Origin: an uncultured Alphaproteobacteria bacterium
Lineage (GTDB): Bacteria; Pseudomonadota; Alphaproteobacteria; HIMB59; GCA-002718135
Reading direction: 5' to 3'
Length of the DNA: 64,000 bases
Assembly: GCA_902521315.1 (NCBI GenBank)
Contig: CABYRH010000001.1
Span: forward strand, 62,001-126,000
The translations under genes and the position numbers were made by a program. This document shows positions 42,735 to 53,704 of the stretch, piece after piece (the first letter of the stretch is position 1; each line of letters starts with the position of its first letter). The notes beneath the pieces were generated by a model that was not told the origin of the DNA, did not search any database, and saw only the letters and a program-made list of their open reading frames with translations.

Positions 42735-44464
42735 TACATTGTTTCGGGTGCACTTATATCAATAATTGAAAATATATCTTTTAAAACAACTCTAAATGAC
42801 TCTAACCAAAATATTTTTGTAATTGTCCTTTCTGTATTTTTTTCATCTATAAAACGAAGTGATACATTATCTTTACCTTTATTCCAAATTGAATGGAAAT
42901 CAGAAGATATTTCTTCTAAGTAATTGATTAGTCTATGTGGTTCATTATAATATGATGATTGATACAACAAATAAGGATAAGAAATTAACTTTTTGATTAA
43001 TTTTTCCTCTTCATCAGATAGATTTTGTATTGAAGAAAAATTATAATCATTTTTAATTTTTATACCTAATTCGTTTGCTTTATTAATTACTGATGAAGCT
43101 CTTGCGTGTGCGTATTGACAGTAAAAAACTTTATTATCTTTATTTTTTTCAACAACAGCATCTAAATCAAAGTCAATTGCTGTCTCATTTTTAGTAGAAA
43201 TCATATAGTACCTTATAGGATCTTTTCCAACCTTAGAATGAACATTAGCTAATGTCACAAAATTTCCTGATCTTTTTGACATTTTAATTTTTTGTTTATT
43301 TTGAATTAAACTTACAATCTGACAAGTTAAAATGTTTAAATAAGTTTCATCATCTTTAATAGCTTTAATTAACGAATTCATTCTTGGAATATAGCCGATA
43401 TGATCAGAGCCCCAAATATTTACTAATCTATCAAAATTTCTTTTACATTTATCTAAATGATATGCTGCATCATTAGCAAAATATGTCCATTCACCATTTG
43501 ATTTTTTTAATGCTCGATCTTCATTATCTAATAATTTAGAGGATCTAAATAATAATTGCTCTCTTGGCTCCCAATCAGAATCATCACCTTTTGGCTTTTC
43601 TAAAATACCTTCATATAGTAATTTTTTTTCATCTAAGATTGAAAAAAGTTCATCAATAATTTTACTTTTTTCTATTTCAGTTTCATGAGTAAATTTATCA
43701 AATTTTATATTTATTAATTCTAAATCTGATTTTATGCTTAAAAGTATATTTTTTAATGCAAAATTTTTAAAATATTGAATAGTTTCTTCTTGCTGAAAGT
43801 TTAACCACTTATCACCATCTTCATTTTTAATTTTTTTGGCAATATCTATTAAGTATTCACCAGGATACTCGTCTTCTTCTAACTTAATTTTTTTATCAAA
43901 TAATTGTAAATATCGTTTCAAAAGAGAGTTTGATAATTTATCAATTTGAGAACCTGCATCATTAACGTAATACTCTCTTGTAACATCAAAACCTGTTTTA
44001 ATATAAAGAGAGCTTAATACATCTCCAAATACAGCGCCTCTTATATGAGCTATATGCAATGGTCCAGTTGGATTAGCTGAAACAAATTCAACATTTATTT
44101 TTTTACCTGCACCATAATTAATATAATTTAAAAAATTTTTACTATAAATTTCCTTTAAACTTCTTAATACAAATTTATCTTTGAGAAAAAAATTTATAAA
44201 ACCATTTTTTGAAACTACAAAATAATCTATAAATCTAACTGATTTAATTCTTTCATTTAATTCTTTTTCAATATTAAAATCTTCATTTATTATTTTTCTT
44301 TTAACTATTAAATAAAAGTTCGTCGCTAAATCGCCTTGTTTATTATTTGAAGAATAATCGATGCTAATTTGTTTTTTATTGATTGGAGATATGAATTTAT
44401 TTCTCTCTAAAAAATCTGTAAAATCAAATAAAAAATCTGAAAGGTCTTTAATAAAATTATTCAC
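42734..44464 (-). CDS. argS: Arginyl-tRNA synthetase
   Basis: Class I synthetase. GPLHIAHIRG is the HIGH motif, KMSKRSGNF the KMSKS motif, and the C-terminal DALR domain follows with HARASSVINKA. I set the start at the GTG at 44464 (576 residues) because AAGGAG lies just before it; the longer frame to a TTG at 44491 would overlap dgt by 35 bases. It overlaps the dgt stop by eight bases. Order dgt-argS-SPOR is the alphaproteobacterial one. Confidence 0.94.
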   Translation of the reverse strand: MNNFIKDLSDFLFDFTDFLERNKFISPINKKQISIDYSSNNKQGDLATNFYLIVKRKIINEDFNIEKELNERIKSVRFIDYFVVSKNGFINFFLKDKFVLRSLKEIYSKNFLNYINYGAGKKINVEFVSANPTGPLHIAHIRGAVFGDVLSSLYIKTGFDVTREYYVNDAGSQIDKLSNSLLKRYLQLFDKKIKLEEDEYPGEYLIDIAKKIKNEDGDKWLNFQQEETIQYFKNFALKNILLSIKSDLELINIKFDKFTHETEIEKSKIIDELFSILDEKKLLYEGILEKPKGDDSDWEPREQLLFRSSKLLDNEDRALKKSNGEWTYFANDAAYHLDKCKRNFDRLVNIWGSDHIGYIPRMNSLIKAIKDDETYLNILTCQIVSLIQNKQKIKMSKRSGNFVTLANVHSKVGKDPIRYYMISTKNETAIDFDLDAVVEKNKDNKVFYCQYAHARASSVINKANELGIKIKNDYNFSSIQNLSDEEEKLIKKLISYPYLLYQSSYYNEPHRLINYLEEISSDFHSIWNKGKDNVSLRFIDEKNTERTITKIFWLESFRVVLKDIFSIIDISAPETM

Positions 44465-45575
44465 TAATCTCCTTATATAAATTAAGAGCAAATCTATCTG
44501 TCATTCCTGAAATATAATCACAAATTAATCTTTCAATTTCTATATTTTGACTTCTCCAATCTACTGGTAGTTTATTATTATTTTTTACGAAATAAGTAAA
44601 CAAAGTAGATATAACCTTTTTTGAATACTGTCTCTTATCTGATAAATGACTGTGATTATAAACTTTATCAAATAAGAATTTTTTAATTATGTCACAATTT
44701 TTCTTCATTTGATTTGAAAATGAAACAACGAAATTATGTTTTTTACGTATATCATCAATAGAATTGATATTATTTTCAATTAAATTTTTTTTTGTAGTTT
44801 CATATATATCATTTATCATATTAGATATGGAGTTTCTTAAAACTTGATAAACTAGAAGTTTATTTGGAATATCTTTATAGTGATCCTTTAAATTAATTAT
44901 GATTTTTTCAAAAAAACTTAACTCTGCAATATCATCTAATGATATTAAATTTGCTCTAATAGCATCCTCTACATCGTGATTATTATAAGCAATATCATCA
45001 GATATGCTTGCTATCTGTGATTCTAAATAAGGTTGATCATTTAAATTTAGATTATGTAATTTTGAATAATTGTCTAAGTGATAAGGTAAATGACCACTCA
45101 AAATTCCATTATGTTTTATTATTCCCTCTAAGCTTTCCCATGTAAGATTTAATCCATCAAAATCAGGATGTCTTTTTTCTATAAATGTTAAAACTCTCAA
45201 AGTTTGATCATTATGATTAAAACCTCCAAACTTTTTCATTGAATTATCAAGTGCATCTTCGCCAATATGACCAAATGGAGGATGACCTAAATCATGTGCA
45301 AGAGCAACTGTTTCACCTAAATCTTCATCTAATTCAAGCAATCTGCAAATTGATCTTGATATTTGAGCAACCTCCAAAGAATGAGTTAGTCTTGTCCTAA
45401 AATAATCACTCTCACTTTCAATAAAAACTTGGGTTTTGTGTTTTAATTTTCTAAACGAATTAGAATGAATAACTCTAGCTCTGTCTCTTTCAAATGGATT
45501 TCTCAAATCATCATCTAACTCATTATATAATCTTCCATTTGAATTATTGGGATTGGAAGCTAAATGTTTGAACAT
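44457..45575 (-). CDS. dgt: Deoxyguanosinetriphosphate triphosphohydrolase-like HD protein
   Basis: 372-residue HD-domain dNTPase. Metal-binding residues are visible in RTRLTHSLEVAQI (His) and ALAHDLGHPPFGHIGEDAL (the HD pair and a following His), with SISDDIAYNNHDVEDA (Asp) later. It degrades dNTPs to the deoxynucleoside and triphosphate. Length fits the shorter alphaproteobacterial type rather than E. coli Dgt (505). It is divergent from the erpA-like gene over a 54-base gap that must hold both promoters. Confidence 0.93.
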   Translation of the reverse strand: MFKHLASNPNNSNGRLYNELDDDLRNPFERDRARVIHSNSFRKLKHKTQVFIESESDYFRTRLTHSLEVAQISRSICRLLELDEDLGETVALAHDLGHPPFGHIGEDALDNSMKKFGGFNHNDQTLRVLTFIEKRHPDFDGLNLTWESLEGIIKHNGILSGHLPYHLDNYSKLHNLNLNDQPYLESQIASISDDIAYNNHDVEDAIRANLISLDDIAELSFFEKIIINLKDHYKDIPNKLLVYQVLRNSISNMINDIYETTKKNLIENNINSIDDIRKKHNFVVSFSNQMKKNCDIIKKFLFDKVYNHSHLSDKRQYSKKVISTLFTYFVKNNNKLPVDWRSQNIEIERLICDYISGMTDRFALNLYKEISE

Positions 45576-45629
45576 AAGAAAATTTATATTATAGTTGTAA
45601 AAAGATAACTAATAACAATATTTAGATAA

Positions 45630-45956
45630 ATGAACAATATAATTGAAGTTACGGAAAGTGCTCAAAATCACATAAACAAGATACTTCTTTCTGAAAAATC
45701 TAACTATTTCAGAATTACTGTATTAGGTGGTGGTTGTGCTGGATTTCAATATAAATTTGATTTTTCTGATAAACCAAATGAAGATGATTTGATCTTTAAT
45801 TATAAAAATGCTGATGTATTGATAGATAAAACTTCAATTGAATTAATTAAAGGATCAAAGATTGATTATGTTAATGAATTGATCGGATCGTCCTTTAAAA
45901 TTTCTAATCCACTAGCATCTTCTTCATGTGGGTGTGGTACTTCTTTTTCAATATAA
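45630..45956 (+). CDS. erpA: Iron-sulfur carrier protein (ErpA/IscA family)
   Basis: 108-residue A-type carrier. The three cluster-binding cysteines are in GGGCAGF (first) and SSCGCGTSF (second and third), the canonical spacing. It delivers 4Fe-4S or 2Fe-2S clusters to apo-proteins. Position beside dgt and xthA is the one typical of the alphaproteobacterial erpA-like gene outside the suf cluster. xthA starts directly after its stop. Confidence 0.88.
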   Translation: MNNIIEVTESAQNHINKILLSEKSNYFRITVLGGGCAGFQYKFDFSDKPNEDDLIFNYKNADVLIDKTSIELIKGSKIDYVNELIGSSFKISNPLASSSCGCGTSFSI

Positions 45957-46742
45957 ATGAAAATTACTACCTGGAATGTTAATTCAGTTAATGCAAGAAT
46001 AGAACATTTAATAAAATTTATAAATAAAGATCAATCAGATTTATATTTAATTCAAGAATTAAAGTGTACAAATGAAAGTTTTCCCAAAGAGGAATTAGAA
46101 AATATTAATTATAAGTGTTATGTAAATGGGCAAAAAGCTTGGAATGGTGTGGCAATACTTAGTAAAAAAGATATTGAAATTTCAAACTCAAATATTCCTA
46201 AATACAAAGATATTAATTCAAGATTTATTGAAACAGAAATATCTTTAAAAAATATAAAAAGTAAAATTAAATTAATAAATATTTATCTTCCAAATGGAAA
46301 TCCGATTGAAACTGAAAAATTTGATTACAAAATTGATTGGATGATAAATTTTAATAAATATATCAAAGAACTAATTGATAATAAACAGCCAGTTATTATA
46401 GGTGGAGATTTTAATGTAATACCAAGCGATGAAGATGTTTATTCACCAGAAAATTTTAAAAATGATGCTTGTGCTCATCCATTAACAAGAGAAAAATTTA
46501 GAAATCTTTTAAATTTAGGTTTTGTTGATACAGTTAAATACTTTGTAGATGGAAATACAAACTGGACTTTTTGGGGTTATAGAGGTGGAAGTTGGCAAAA
46601 AGGCAATGGTCTGAGAATTGATCATTTTCTTACTACACCAGAAGTAACTGATTTGATTAAATCAGTTAATGTTAATCGTGAGCCAAGAGGATGGGAAAAG
46701 GCCTCTGATCACACACCAGTTACGATTGAATTAGTAAATTAA
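45957..46742 (+). CDS. xthA: Exodeoxyribonuclease III
   Basis: 261-residue AP endonuclease/3' exonuclease. KITTWNVNSVNARIEHL, LIQELKC (metal Glu), NIYLPNG, GGDFNVIPSDEDVY (catalytic Asp-Asn) and the C-terminal SDHTPVTIEL (catalytic His) mark the endonuclease/exonuclease/phosphatase fold. It acts in base-excision repair. The ATG abuts the erpA stop, and ilvD converges two bases after its end. Confidence 0.95.
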   Translation: MKITTWNVNSVNARIEHLIKFINKDQSDLYLIQELKCTNESFPKEELENINYKCYVNGQKAWNGVAILSKKDIEISNSNIPKYKDINSRFIETEISLKNIKSKIKLINIYLPNGNPIETEKFDYKIDWMINFNKYIKELIDNKQPVIIGGDFNVIPSDEDVYSPENFKNDACAHPLTREKFRNLLNLGFVDTVKYFVDGNTNWTFWGYRGGSWQKGNGLRIDHFLTTPEVTDLIKSVNVNREPRGWEKASDHTPVTIELVN

Positions 46743-46744
46743 TA

Positions 46745-48475
46745 TTAAATGTCAGCGTATGTATGCGTTTCATCTTTTGCTCCAGGTTGAGTAACAGCAC
46801 CCTCGTAAGCTGGCCCAACAGTTTGGGAATATTTCCATATAGATCCAGAATTATGATTAGTTTTTCTTGGCTTCCAATCTTTTTTTCTCTTTTCTATTTC
46901 TTGATCTGAAAGCATAACATTGATTTCGCCTTTAACAGCATCTATAATAATTTCATCCCCATCTTTCAGTAAACCTATCATCCCTCCTACAGCTGCTTCT
47001 GGTCCTACATGACCAATACAAAATCCTCTTGTACCGCCTGAAAACCTTCCATCTGTAATTAATGCAACAGTTTCACCTAATCCTTGCCCATATATTGCGC
47101 CTGTTGTTGAGAGCATTTCACGCATACCGGGTCCTCCCTTAGGACCTTCATATCTAATTATTACCGCATCTCCTGCTTTAATTTCATTTTTTAAAACTGC
47201 AGTTAACGCATCTTCTTCTGAGTCAAAACATTTAGCTTTTCCTTTAAAAGTTAAATTTTTCAAACCTGCTATTTTTGATATACATCCATCTGGAGCAAGA
47301 TTACCCCACAACCCTACGACTGAACTATTTTCACTAATTGGATTATCACATTTATAAACAACATCTTGATTTGTAGGAAATATTACTTCTTTATGATTTT
47401 CAGCAATTGTTTTTCCTGTAACAGTTATGCAGTCTCCGTTAATATAACCACCATCTAACAAAGATTTAATAACAACTGGGACACCTCCTACATCATATAA
47501 ATCTTTTGCAACATACTTTCCACCAGGTTGCATATCTCCTATGTAAGGAGTTGAATTATAAATTTCTACAACATCTCTTAATGTGAATTTTAAACCTGCT
47601 TCATTAGCAATCGCAGGAAGATGGAGTGCAGCATTAGTTGAACCTCCAGTAGCTGCAACTACTCTTGCAGCGTTTACTAATGAATCAATAGTTACTATAT
47701 CCCTTGGTCTTATATTTTTTTCTAATAAATTCATTATAGCTTTACCACTCTTTTCACCATAAGCTTTTCTTTCTTCAGTATTTACTGCAGGTGGCATAGC
47801 CGAATTTGTTAGAGCTAAACCAACTGCTTCAGAAATACATGCCATTGTATTTGCTGTAAACTGACCTCCACACGATCCAGCAGATGGGCAAGCAACTTGT
47901 TCAATGTCCTTTAAATCTTGATCTGAGATAGTTCCAGCGGCATGTTTTCCTACTGCTTCAAAAACATCAATAACAGTAACATCTTTACCCTTATATTTTC
48001 CTGGTAAGATTGACCCCCCATAAATGAATACAGATGGTACATTTAATCTAACCATAGCCATCATTAAACCTGGTAAAGATTTATCACAGCCAGCAAGTCC
48101 AACTATTGCATCATAACAGTGACCTCTTACAGATAATTCAATGGAATCTGCAATAACCTCTCTACTAATAAGAGAGGATTTCATTGCCTCATGACCCATG
48201 GCAATTCCATCTGTTACTGTTATAGTAGTAAATTCTCTTGGTGTTCCTCCAGCATCTTTGACACCTGTCTTCACATGTTGTGCTTGATCCTGTAGTGTAA
48301 TGTTGCAAGGAGCCGATTCATTCCATGTGCTAACAACTCCAACAAATGGTTGATAAATTTCATGTTCTTTCAAACCCATAGCATAATAATAAGATCTATG
48401 AGGTGCACTTTTAGGCCCTACACTAACGTATCTACTAGGTAAATTAGATTTTCTATTTGAACCCTTATCTTCCAT
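46745..48475 (-). CDS. ilvD: Dihydroxy-acid dehydratase
   Basis: 576-residue Fe-S dehydratase of branched-chain amino-acid synthesis. [27 protein letters not shown] and [21 protein letters not shown] are signature regions, with cluster cysteines in the first two. It converts 2,3-dihydroxyisovalerate and its isoleucine-pathway analogue to the 2-oxo acids. IlvD and the sugar-acid dehydratase EDD share this family; the length and strings favour IlvD. It lies one base after valS, possibly co-transcribed with it. Confidence 0.95.
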   Translation of the reverse strand: MEDKGSNRKSNLPSRYVSVGPKSAPHRSYYYAMGLKEHEIYQPFVGVVSTWNESAPCNITLQDQAQHVKTGVKDAGGTPREFTTITVTDGIAMGHEAMKSSLISREVIADSIELSVRGHCYDAIVGLAGCDKSLPGLMMAMVRLNVPSVFIYGGSILPGKYKGKDVTVIDVFEAVGKHAAGTISDQDLKDIEQVACPSAGSCGGQFTANTMACISEAVGLALTNSAMPPAVNTEERKAYGEKSGKAIMNLLEKNIRPRDIVTIDSLVNAARVVAATGGSTNAALHLPAIANEAGLKFTLRDVVEIYNSTPYIGDMQPGGKYVAKDLYDVGGVPVVIKSLLDGGYINGDCITVTGKTIAENHKEVIFPTNQDVVYKCDNPISENSSVVGLWGNLAPDGCISKIAGLKNLTFKGKAKCFDSEEDALTAVLKNEIKAGDAVIIRYEGPKGGPGMREMLSTTGAIYGQGLGETVALITDGRFSGGTRGFCIGHVGPEAAVGGMIGLLKDGDEIIIDAVKGEINVMLSDQEIEKRKKDWKPRKTNHNSGSIWKYSQTVGPAYEGAVTQPGAKDETHTYADI

Positions 48476-48476
48476 T

Positions 48477-51104
48477 CTATTTGATAGTATTTATTATTTG
48501 ATCAATTTTTTCAATAGAAGATTTATAAATATTTGCCTCATTTTTAAATTTATTTATAATTTCTTCTGATGCTTTATTCATGAAGTTATCATTTTTTAAT
48601 TTGTCATTAACTTTTTTAAATTTTTCTTGCTCAACTTGCTTTTTCTTATTTAATTTTTTTAGTTCTGCTTCTGAGTCAATAATACCATCTAAAGGAATTA
48701 AAACAGATAATGATGTTAACACAATTAAAGCTGAATTCTTATTAGGTTGAATTTTATCAAAACTAATATCTTTGGTTTTTAAAAAATTACTTATTTCTTT
48801 TTTATAGGCAATTAGAAAATTATTAACTTCTTCATTTTTTGCTTCTATGGAGATATTAATTAATTGTTTATAGGGTATATTTAGTTCTGATCTTAAATTT
48901 CTAATAGATGTTATAAATTCAATAAATATTTCGAAGTTTTTTTTAGAAATATTAAAAGAATTATTTGTTGCATAAGTTTGAAAAACTTGGTTCATTAAAT
49001 ATGATTTATCATCAACTAAAGATCTCCATAATTTTTCACTAATAAATGGCATAATGGGATGTATGATCTTTAAAACTTGAATAAATGTCCATCCAGAAAC
49101 TTTTTTAATTTCATCAGAAAATTTTTCATTTTCAAAATTTTGTTTAATAATTTCAATGTACCAATCACAATAAGTATGCCATACGAAATGATAAATTTTA
49201 TTGGCTATTTCATGAAACAAATACTTTTTAGTTAATTGATCAAGTTGAGTGTTCAAATCATTCAATTCTTTTATTATCCATTTGTTTGCATCAAAAATTA
49301 TTGTATCTGTTGAAATATCATCCATAAAAATTGAATCATTCATTTGTAAAAATTTTCCAGCATTCCAAATTTTATTTGTGAATGATTTATATCCTTTAAC
49401 TCTAGCTTCAGATAATTTTACATCTCGTCCAGGATTTAATAGTGCTGTTAATGTAAATCTTAATGTATCAGCACCGTATTTATCTAATAACTCTAAAGGA
49501 TCAATTATGTTCCCTTTTGATTTAGACATTTTTTGTCCTTTTTCATCACGTATTAAAGGATGAATATAAATATCTTTAAATGGAGTTTCCTTCATAAAAT
49601 AAGAACCCATCATCATCATCCGCGCAACCCAAAAAAATATGATATCAAAACCAGTAACCAAAACGTTACCAGGATAAAATTTATCTAATTCATACGTTTT
49701 ATTTGGCCAATCTAAAGTTGAGAATGTCCATAGGGCAGAAGAAAACCAAGTATCTAGAACGTCTTCATCTTGTTTAAGCTCAACATCCTTTCCATAAAAT
49801 TTTTTTGCTTGATTTTGTGCCCCTTTTAGAGTTTCACTAACAAAATATTTATTATCAGGACCATACCATGCAGGGATTTGATGTCCCCACCATAACTGTC
49901 TTGAAATACACCACGGTTGAATATTTTCCATCCAATTATAAAATGTATTTTCCCATTGTTTGGGAATAAATTTAGAACTATTATCTCTAACAGCTGATAT
50001 TGGATCAACTGATAATTTTTTTGCATCACAAAACCATTGGTCTGTCAGCCATGGCTCAATAACAACACCTGATCTATCACCATATGGTATGACCATTTGC
50101 TGTTTTTCTTCTTTAATTAATAAATTCAATTCATCTAATTTTTTTAAAATTAGTTTTCTTGCTTCAAATCGATCTAAATTTTGAAATTCTTCAGGCACAT
50201 TTGAGTTCAGTTTAGCATTTTCATCAAAAATATTAATAAATTCTAAATCATGTCTCTTTCCTACCTCAAAATCATTAAAGTCATGTGCAGGTGTAATTTT
50301 TACAGCTCCAGAACCTTTTTCAGGATCTGCATATTCATCAGCTATTATTGGTATTTTTTTATTTGAAATTGGTAAATTACAAAATTTGCCAATTAGATTT
50401 TTATATTTTTCATCATCTGGATGAACGGCAACTGCAGTATCCCCTAACATTGTCTCAGGTCTTGTTGTTGCAACTATGATATGATTATTTTCATCTATAG
50501 GATATTTAATATGCCATAAACTTCCTTCAGTATCTCTTTGCTCTACTTCTAGATCAGAAATAGCTGTTAAAAGTTTTGGGTCCCAATTCACCAATCTCTT
50601 ATCTTTATAAATAATTCCATCATTAAATAAATTTACAAAAACTTTTTTAACTGCATTAGAAAGACCTTCATCCATAGTAAATCTTTCTCTTGACCAATCT
50701 GCAGAAGCACCAAGTCTTCTTAATTGATTACTTATCTGACCACCCGACTCTTTTTTCCATTCCCATACTTTTTCAATAAACTTTTCTCTACCTAAAGATC
50801 GTCGATCTAGATTTGACTCACTTAATTTTCTTTCAACCACCATCTGAGTAGCTATTCCTGCATGATCTGTCCCTGCTTGCCACAACACTTCCATACCCTT
50901 CATTCTATGGTATCTGATTAATATATCTTGAATTGTGAAGGTTAAAGCATGACCCATATGTAAGCTACCTGTAACATTAGGTGGTGGCATCATTATAGAA
51001 TAAGGTTCACCTCCTTTTTGTGGTTTAAAACAATTTGATTGCTCCCATTGCGAATAAAGATTTTTTTCATCTTTTAAAAAATCAAAAAATTTATCAAGCT
51101 GCAT
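48477..51104 (-). CDS. valS: Valyl-tRNA synthetase
   Basis: 875-residue class I synthetase. [18 protein letters not shown] holds the HIGH motif (HMGH), [10 protein letters not shown] and [18 protein letters not shown] the editing and catalytic region, [10 protein letters not shown] the KMSKS loop. A C-terminal coiled coil (residues about 815-875) is intact. It is the shorter alphaproteobacterial form compared with E. coli (951). Gene order tolC-popZ-valS is typical of the class. Confidence 0.97.
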   Translation of the reverse strand: MQLDKFFDFLKDEKNLYSQWEQSNCFKPQKGGEPYSIMMPPPNVTGSLHMGHALTFTIQDILIRYHRMKGMEVLWQAGTDHAGIATQMVVERKLSESNLDRRSLGREKFIEKVWEWKKESGGQISNQLRRLGASADWSRERFTMDEGLSNAVKKVFVNLFNDGIIYKDKRLVNWDPKLLTAISDLEVEQRDTEGSLWHIKYPIDENNHIIVATTRPETMLGDTAVAVHPDDEKYKNLIGKFCNLPISNKKIPIIADEYADPEKGSGAVKITPAHDFNDFEVGKRHDLEFINIFDENAKLNSNVPEEFQNLDRFEARKLILKKLDELNLLIKEEKQQMVIPYGDRSGVVIEPWLTDQWFCDAKKLSVDPISAVRDNSSKFIPKQWENTFYNWMENIQPWCISRQLWWGHQIPAWYGPDNKYFVSETLKGAQNQAKKFYGKDVELKQDEDVLDTWFSSALWTFSTLDWPNKTYELDKFYPGNVLVTGFDIIFFWVARMMMMGSYFMKETPFKDIYIHPLIRDEKGQKMSKSKGNIIDPLELLDKYGADTLRFTLTALLNPGRDVKLSEARVKGYKSFTNKIWNAGKFLQMNDSIFMDDISTDTIIFDANKWIIKELNDLNTQLDQLTKKYLFHEIANKIYHFVWHTYCDWYIEIIKQNFENEKFSDEIKKVSGWTFIQVLKIIHPIMPFISEKLWRSLVDDKSYLMNQVFQTYATNNSFNISKKNFEIFIEFITSIRNLRSELNIPYKQLINISIEAKNEEVNNFLIAYKKEISNFLKTKDISFDKIQPNKNSALIVLTSLSVLIPLDGIIDSEAELKKLNKKKQVEQEKFKKVNDKLKNDNFMNKASEEIINKFKNEANIYKSSIEKIDQIINTIK

Positions 51105-51109
51105 CGTAA

Positions 51110-51394
51110 CTATTTTGGATCGAAATAATTTTTTAGTAATTTTGGGATTTTCTCATCAAGTATTTTTTCAATTTTATTTTCTACAAGATATGAGAGTTTT
51201 TGATCTATAATATCATTAATTTCACTATTTATTTCTTCGTTTTTTTGAAGTAATTTTATTGTACCATCACTGTTAACCTTTTGATTAAGTATTAAAATAT
51301 TAGATGAAGTATCTTTGTTTGTATCATTTTTTTCGTCTTCAAGTGCTCTTCGTATGACTTCAAGAGATTCGTTGATAGAACTTTTTGTATTCAT
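51110..51394 (-). CDS. popZ: PopZ-like polar organizing protein (DUF2497), short form
   Basis: 94-residue protein just before valS and after tolC, the position of popZ/DUF2497 in Alphaproteobacteria. The N-terminus SINESLEVIRRALEDEKND fits the conserved first helix of DUF2497 (usually ...EEILASIRRIIAED), and the C-terminal IDQKLSYLVENKIEKILDEKIPKLLKNYF fits the oligomerising helices (LRPVLKxWLDxNLP). The proline-rich acidic linker of Caulobacter PopZ (177 residues) is largely missing. Identity rests on position plus weak similarity. Confidence 0.65.
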   Translation of the reverse strand: MNTKSSINESLEVIRRALEDEKNDTNKDTSSNILILNQKVNSDGTIKLLQKNEEINSEINDIIDQKLSYLVENKIEKILDEKIPKLLKNYFDPK

Positions 51395-51431
51395 ATAGGT
51401 ATTATAAATGTTTAATTAAATTAATAAAACT

Positions 51432-52718
51432 CTAATTATAGCTAGGAAGATACTCTTCAAATAATTTAATCAGTGAACCATCTAAAGCTAGTAAATTAAA
51501 ATAGTTAATCAGATAGTTTTTATTTGCATTAAAATATTCAACATTTACGTTTAAAAGATTAGTTTCTGCTTCTATTAGATCAGTGATAGATTTTGTCCCA
51601 AGGTTGTATTCCTCTTGAGTACTTTCTAGAAGAGTATTTGCATACTCTATAGTTAATAGCGATGTATTTAAATTTGATTTACTAACTAAATAGTTTTTAT
51701 AATAGTTTGATACCTCAATATTTAAACTTTCTTTAAGATCCTCTAACTCAATTTCAGTTTGTAAAATTTGAGAATTTATTTTTCTAATGTCTGATTTGTC
51801 AATGTTTTGCTGAAATATAGGAATTGTTAAAGTTAAGCCTATTGATGCATTGGTATTTTCACTTCCTGCATCTATACGTGAACCATCCGAATACTCTGTG
51901 GAAGCTGTTATATCTAAGGTTGGTCTATTAGAACCTTTTTCTTTTGAGAGGTCAAATTCTTTAATTTTAATATTATTTTGAGCAATTAAAATATTAAAAT
52001 TATTCTTGTATACTTTAGAAAGTATGTTTTCGAAATTCAAATTATCTTCTATATTTACATAATCTTCTAAATTAATGGCTTCTTTACCAACAATTGATTT
52101 AAAAGTTTTTAAACTGATTTTATAATTTTGTTCAGCAGAAAAAAGATTTGTTTCAGCAATTGAAAAAGCACTCTCAGCATTTTTCAATTCAGTTATCGTT
52201 GCTGATCCCAATTCATATTTTAATTTTACTTCTTCTAAAAATCTTGAAACAGAATCAAAATTTTTTTCGGAAGCCTCTAATGATTTTTCATAATTTATTA
52301 CGGTTAAATAACCTTCTACAGCTGTTAGCGATAAATCTTGAACTGTTTTATAAAAATTTATTACTGCATTTTCGTAAATAATTTTTGATCTTTCAATTTC
52401 TAAATTTTTTTTACCACCATCATACAAATTTTGAGTAATACTAATTTTATATTTATCTGTAAAAGTCTCTGGTGTTGTTGATACACCAGCTGCTGATGTT
52501 GTATCACTATTACTATACGTACCAGAAATTGTACCAGTAACTGTTGGAAGTTTTTTACCTATAGCTACTTCAATAGTTTCTTTGCTTTCATTCAGTTTTT
52601 CAAAAGCAATTTTTACCTTCAAATTATTTGCAATCGTACTTTTTACAGAATCATCAATAGATAGAGCAAATATTGATTTAGAATAAATAAGTAATAACAA
52701 TAATATAAATAACCTCAT
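51432..52718 (-). CDS. tolC: TolC-family outer-membrane efflux protein
   Basis: 428-residue outer-membrane factor with a signal peptide cleaved near IFA (residue 18). Two similar halves contain TolC repeats: YDGGKKNLEIERSKI, ATITELKNAESAF, and in the second half SNTNASIGLTLTIPIFQ and LGTKSITDLIEAETNLL. It forms the trimeric outer-membrane duct used by type I secretion and RND pumps. The inner-membrane partner is not in the window. It begins one base after the pcm-like gene. Confidence 0.93.
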   Translation of the reverse strand: MRLFILLLLLIYSKSIFALSIDDSVKSTIANNLKVKIAFEKLNESKETIEVAIGKKLPTVTGTISGTYSNSDTTSAAGVSTTPETFTDKYKISITQNLYDGGKKNLEIERSKIIYENAVINFYKTVQDLSLTAVEGYLTVINYEKSLEASEKNFDSVSRFLEEVKLKYELGSATITELKNAESAFSIAETNLFSAEQNYKISLKTFKSIVGKEAINLEDYVNIEDNLNFENILSKVYKNNFNILIAQNNIKIKEFDLSKEKGSNRPTLDITASTEYSDGSRIDAGSENTNASIGLTLTIPIFQQNIDKSDIRKINSQILQTEIELEDLKESLNIEVSNYYKNYLVSKSNLNTSLLTIEYANTLLESTQEEYNLGTKSITDLIEAETNLLNVNVEYFNANKNYLINYFNLLALDGSLIKLFEEYLPSYN

Positions 52719-53378
52719 TTAAAATTTAAAATCCTCTTGTTGTTCTTGAATTTGATAACTACTCATTACATCAAATAAATACTCAGATGAATACAAATCT
52801 TCATTTCTTATAACTTTATAAGCTTTACCCAAATTATCATATATTTTTTTAATATATATTAACCTTCCTCCATTCATTGCTAGTTGCTTTTTTAACTTAT
52901 CAGTTATTTTAAATATAGGTCCATCAATAATAATTAAGTTGAATGGAGCTTTATCAGATAATCCATCTAATAAATTATGATTAAATAAACTAATATTAGT
53001 ATTATCAGTATTCTTAATATTTTGTTCTAATAATTTAAATAGTTCTCTATTTTCTTCTACAACATAAAGTTCTTTACATAGTGAGCTAATTAAAGCAGAA
53101 AAGTAGCCTGTTAAGCCACCTATATGTAATACCTTATCATTAGGTAAAATTTTCGAATATTTTACAATTTGAGCTAAGTGTAAATTTTTAAGATATCCTC
53201 TTTTGTCAATTAAATCTAAATTATTATCTAGGTAACAATTCTTACCTAAGCTGACATCCAAATAATTTTCTTTAGGAGTATTTTCAAATATTTGTAAGAT
53301 CTTTTCTTCATTAATTTTGTTTGGTCTCAACTGATTAACAACCATATTTTTTCTTGCAATTTCAAATGTTTCACTCAT
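52719..53378 (-). CDS. Protein-L-isoaspartate methyltransferase-like protein
   Basis: 219-residue PCMT-like Rossmann methyltransferase. RKNMVVNQLRPNKINEEKILQIFE aligns with the usual start (ARxxMVxxQLRTxxVTDxxVL) of the alphaproteobacterial PCMT protein encoded before tolC, and HIGGLTGYFSAL is the SAM loop (GxGxGY in true Pcm, degenerate here to GGLTGY). This second copy is probably not the repair enzyme but a family member of unknown role. The order with tolC-popZ-valS is conserved. Confidence 0.8.
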   Translation of the reverse strand: MSETFEIARKNMVVNQLRPNKINEEKILQIFENTPKENYLDVSLGKNCYLDNNLDLIDKRGYLKNLHLAQIVKYSKILPNDKVLHIGGLTGYFSALISSLCKELYVVEENRELFKLLEQNIKNTDNTNISLFNHNLLDGLSDKAPFNLIIIDGPIFKITDKLKKQLAMNGGRLIYIKKIYDNLGKAYKVIRNEDLYSSEYLFDVMSSYQIQEQQEDFKF

Positions 53379-53502
53379 TTTTTATAGGATGCTTTATATA
53401 AACCTATTATATAATCAATTATTTAAATTATATTATTAATCTTTAGAATTTTTTTTCATTAATTGACTAGAAATAATATAGTGATAATTGTCATTTTTTT
53501 TA

Positions 53503-53576
53503 GGCTCGGTGGCAGAGTGGTGATGTAGGGGCCTGCAAAGCCTTGCACAGCGGTTCGATTCCGCTCCGAGCCTCCA
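53503..53576 (+). tRNA. tRNA-Cys (GCA)
   Basis: Cloverleaf of 74 bases with encoded CCA. Acceptor GGCTCGG pairs with CCGAGCC, discriminator T; the anticodon loop is CTGCAAA, giving GCA; the T arm is GCGG-TTCGATT-CCGC. It is 47 bases ahead of tRNA-Asn on the same strand, so the two are probably co-transcribed. Confidence 0.97.
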
Positions 53577-53623
53577 AATTTTTCTTGTTTTTTAATTTTT
53601 TTTTATTATCAACAAAATTGTGT

Positions 53624-53698
53624 TCCTCGGTAGCTCAGTGGTAGAGCAATCGGCTGTTAACCGATCGGTCGCTGGTTCGAGCCCGGCCCGGGGAGCCA
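53624..53698 (+). tRNA. tRNA-Asn (GTT)
   Basis: Cloverleaf of 75 bases with encoded CCA. Acceptor TCCTCGG pairs with CCGGGGA (one T-G pair), discriminator G; the anticodon stem CGGCT is followed by GTTAA, giving anticodon GTT; the T arm has GGTTCGAGCCC. The end lies six bases before the stop of umuC, which runs toward it. Confidence 0.97.
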
Positions 53699-53704
53699 TT
53701 TTAT

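Noticed and set aside
44465..44491. Longer argS starting at a TTG
   Set aside because: The GTG at 44464 has AAGGAG just before it and the extra residues are not part of the conserved N-terminal domain.
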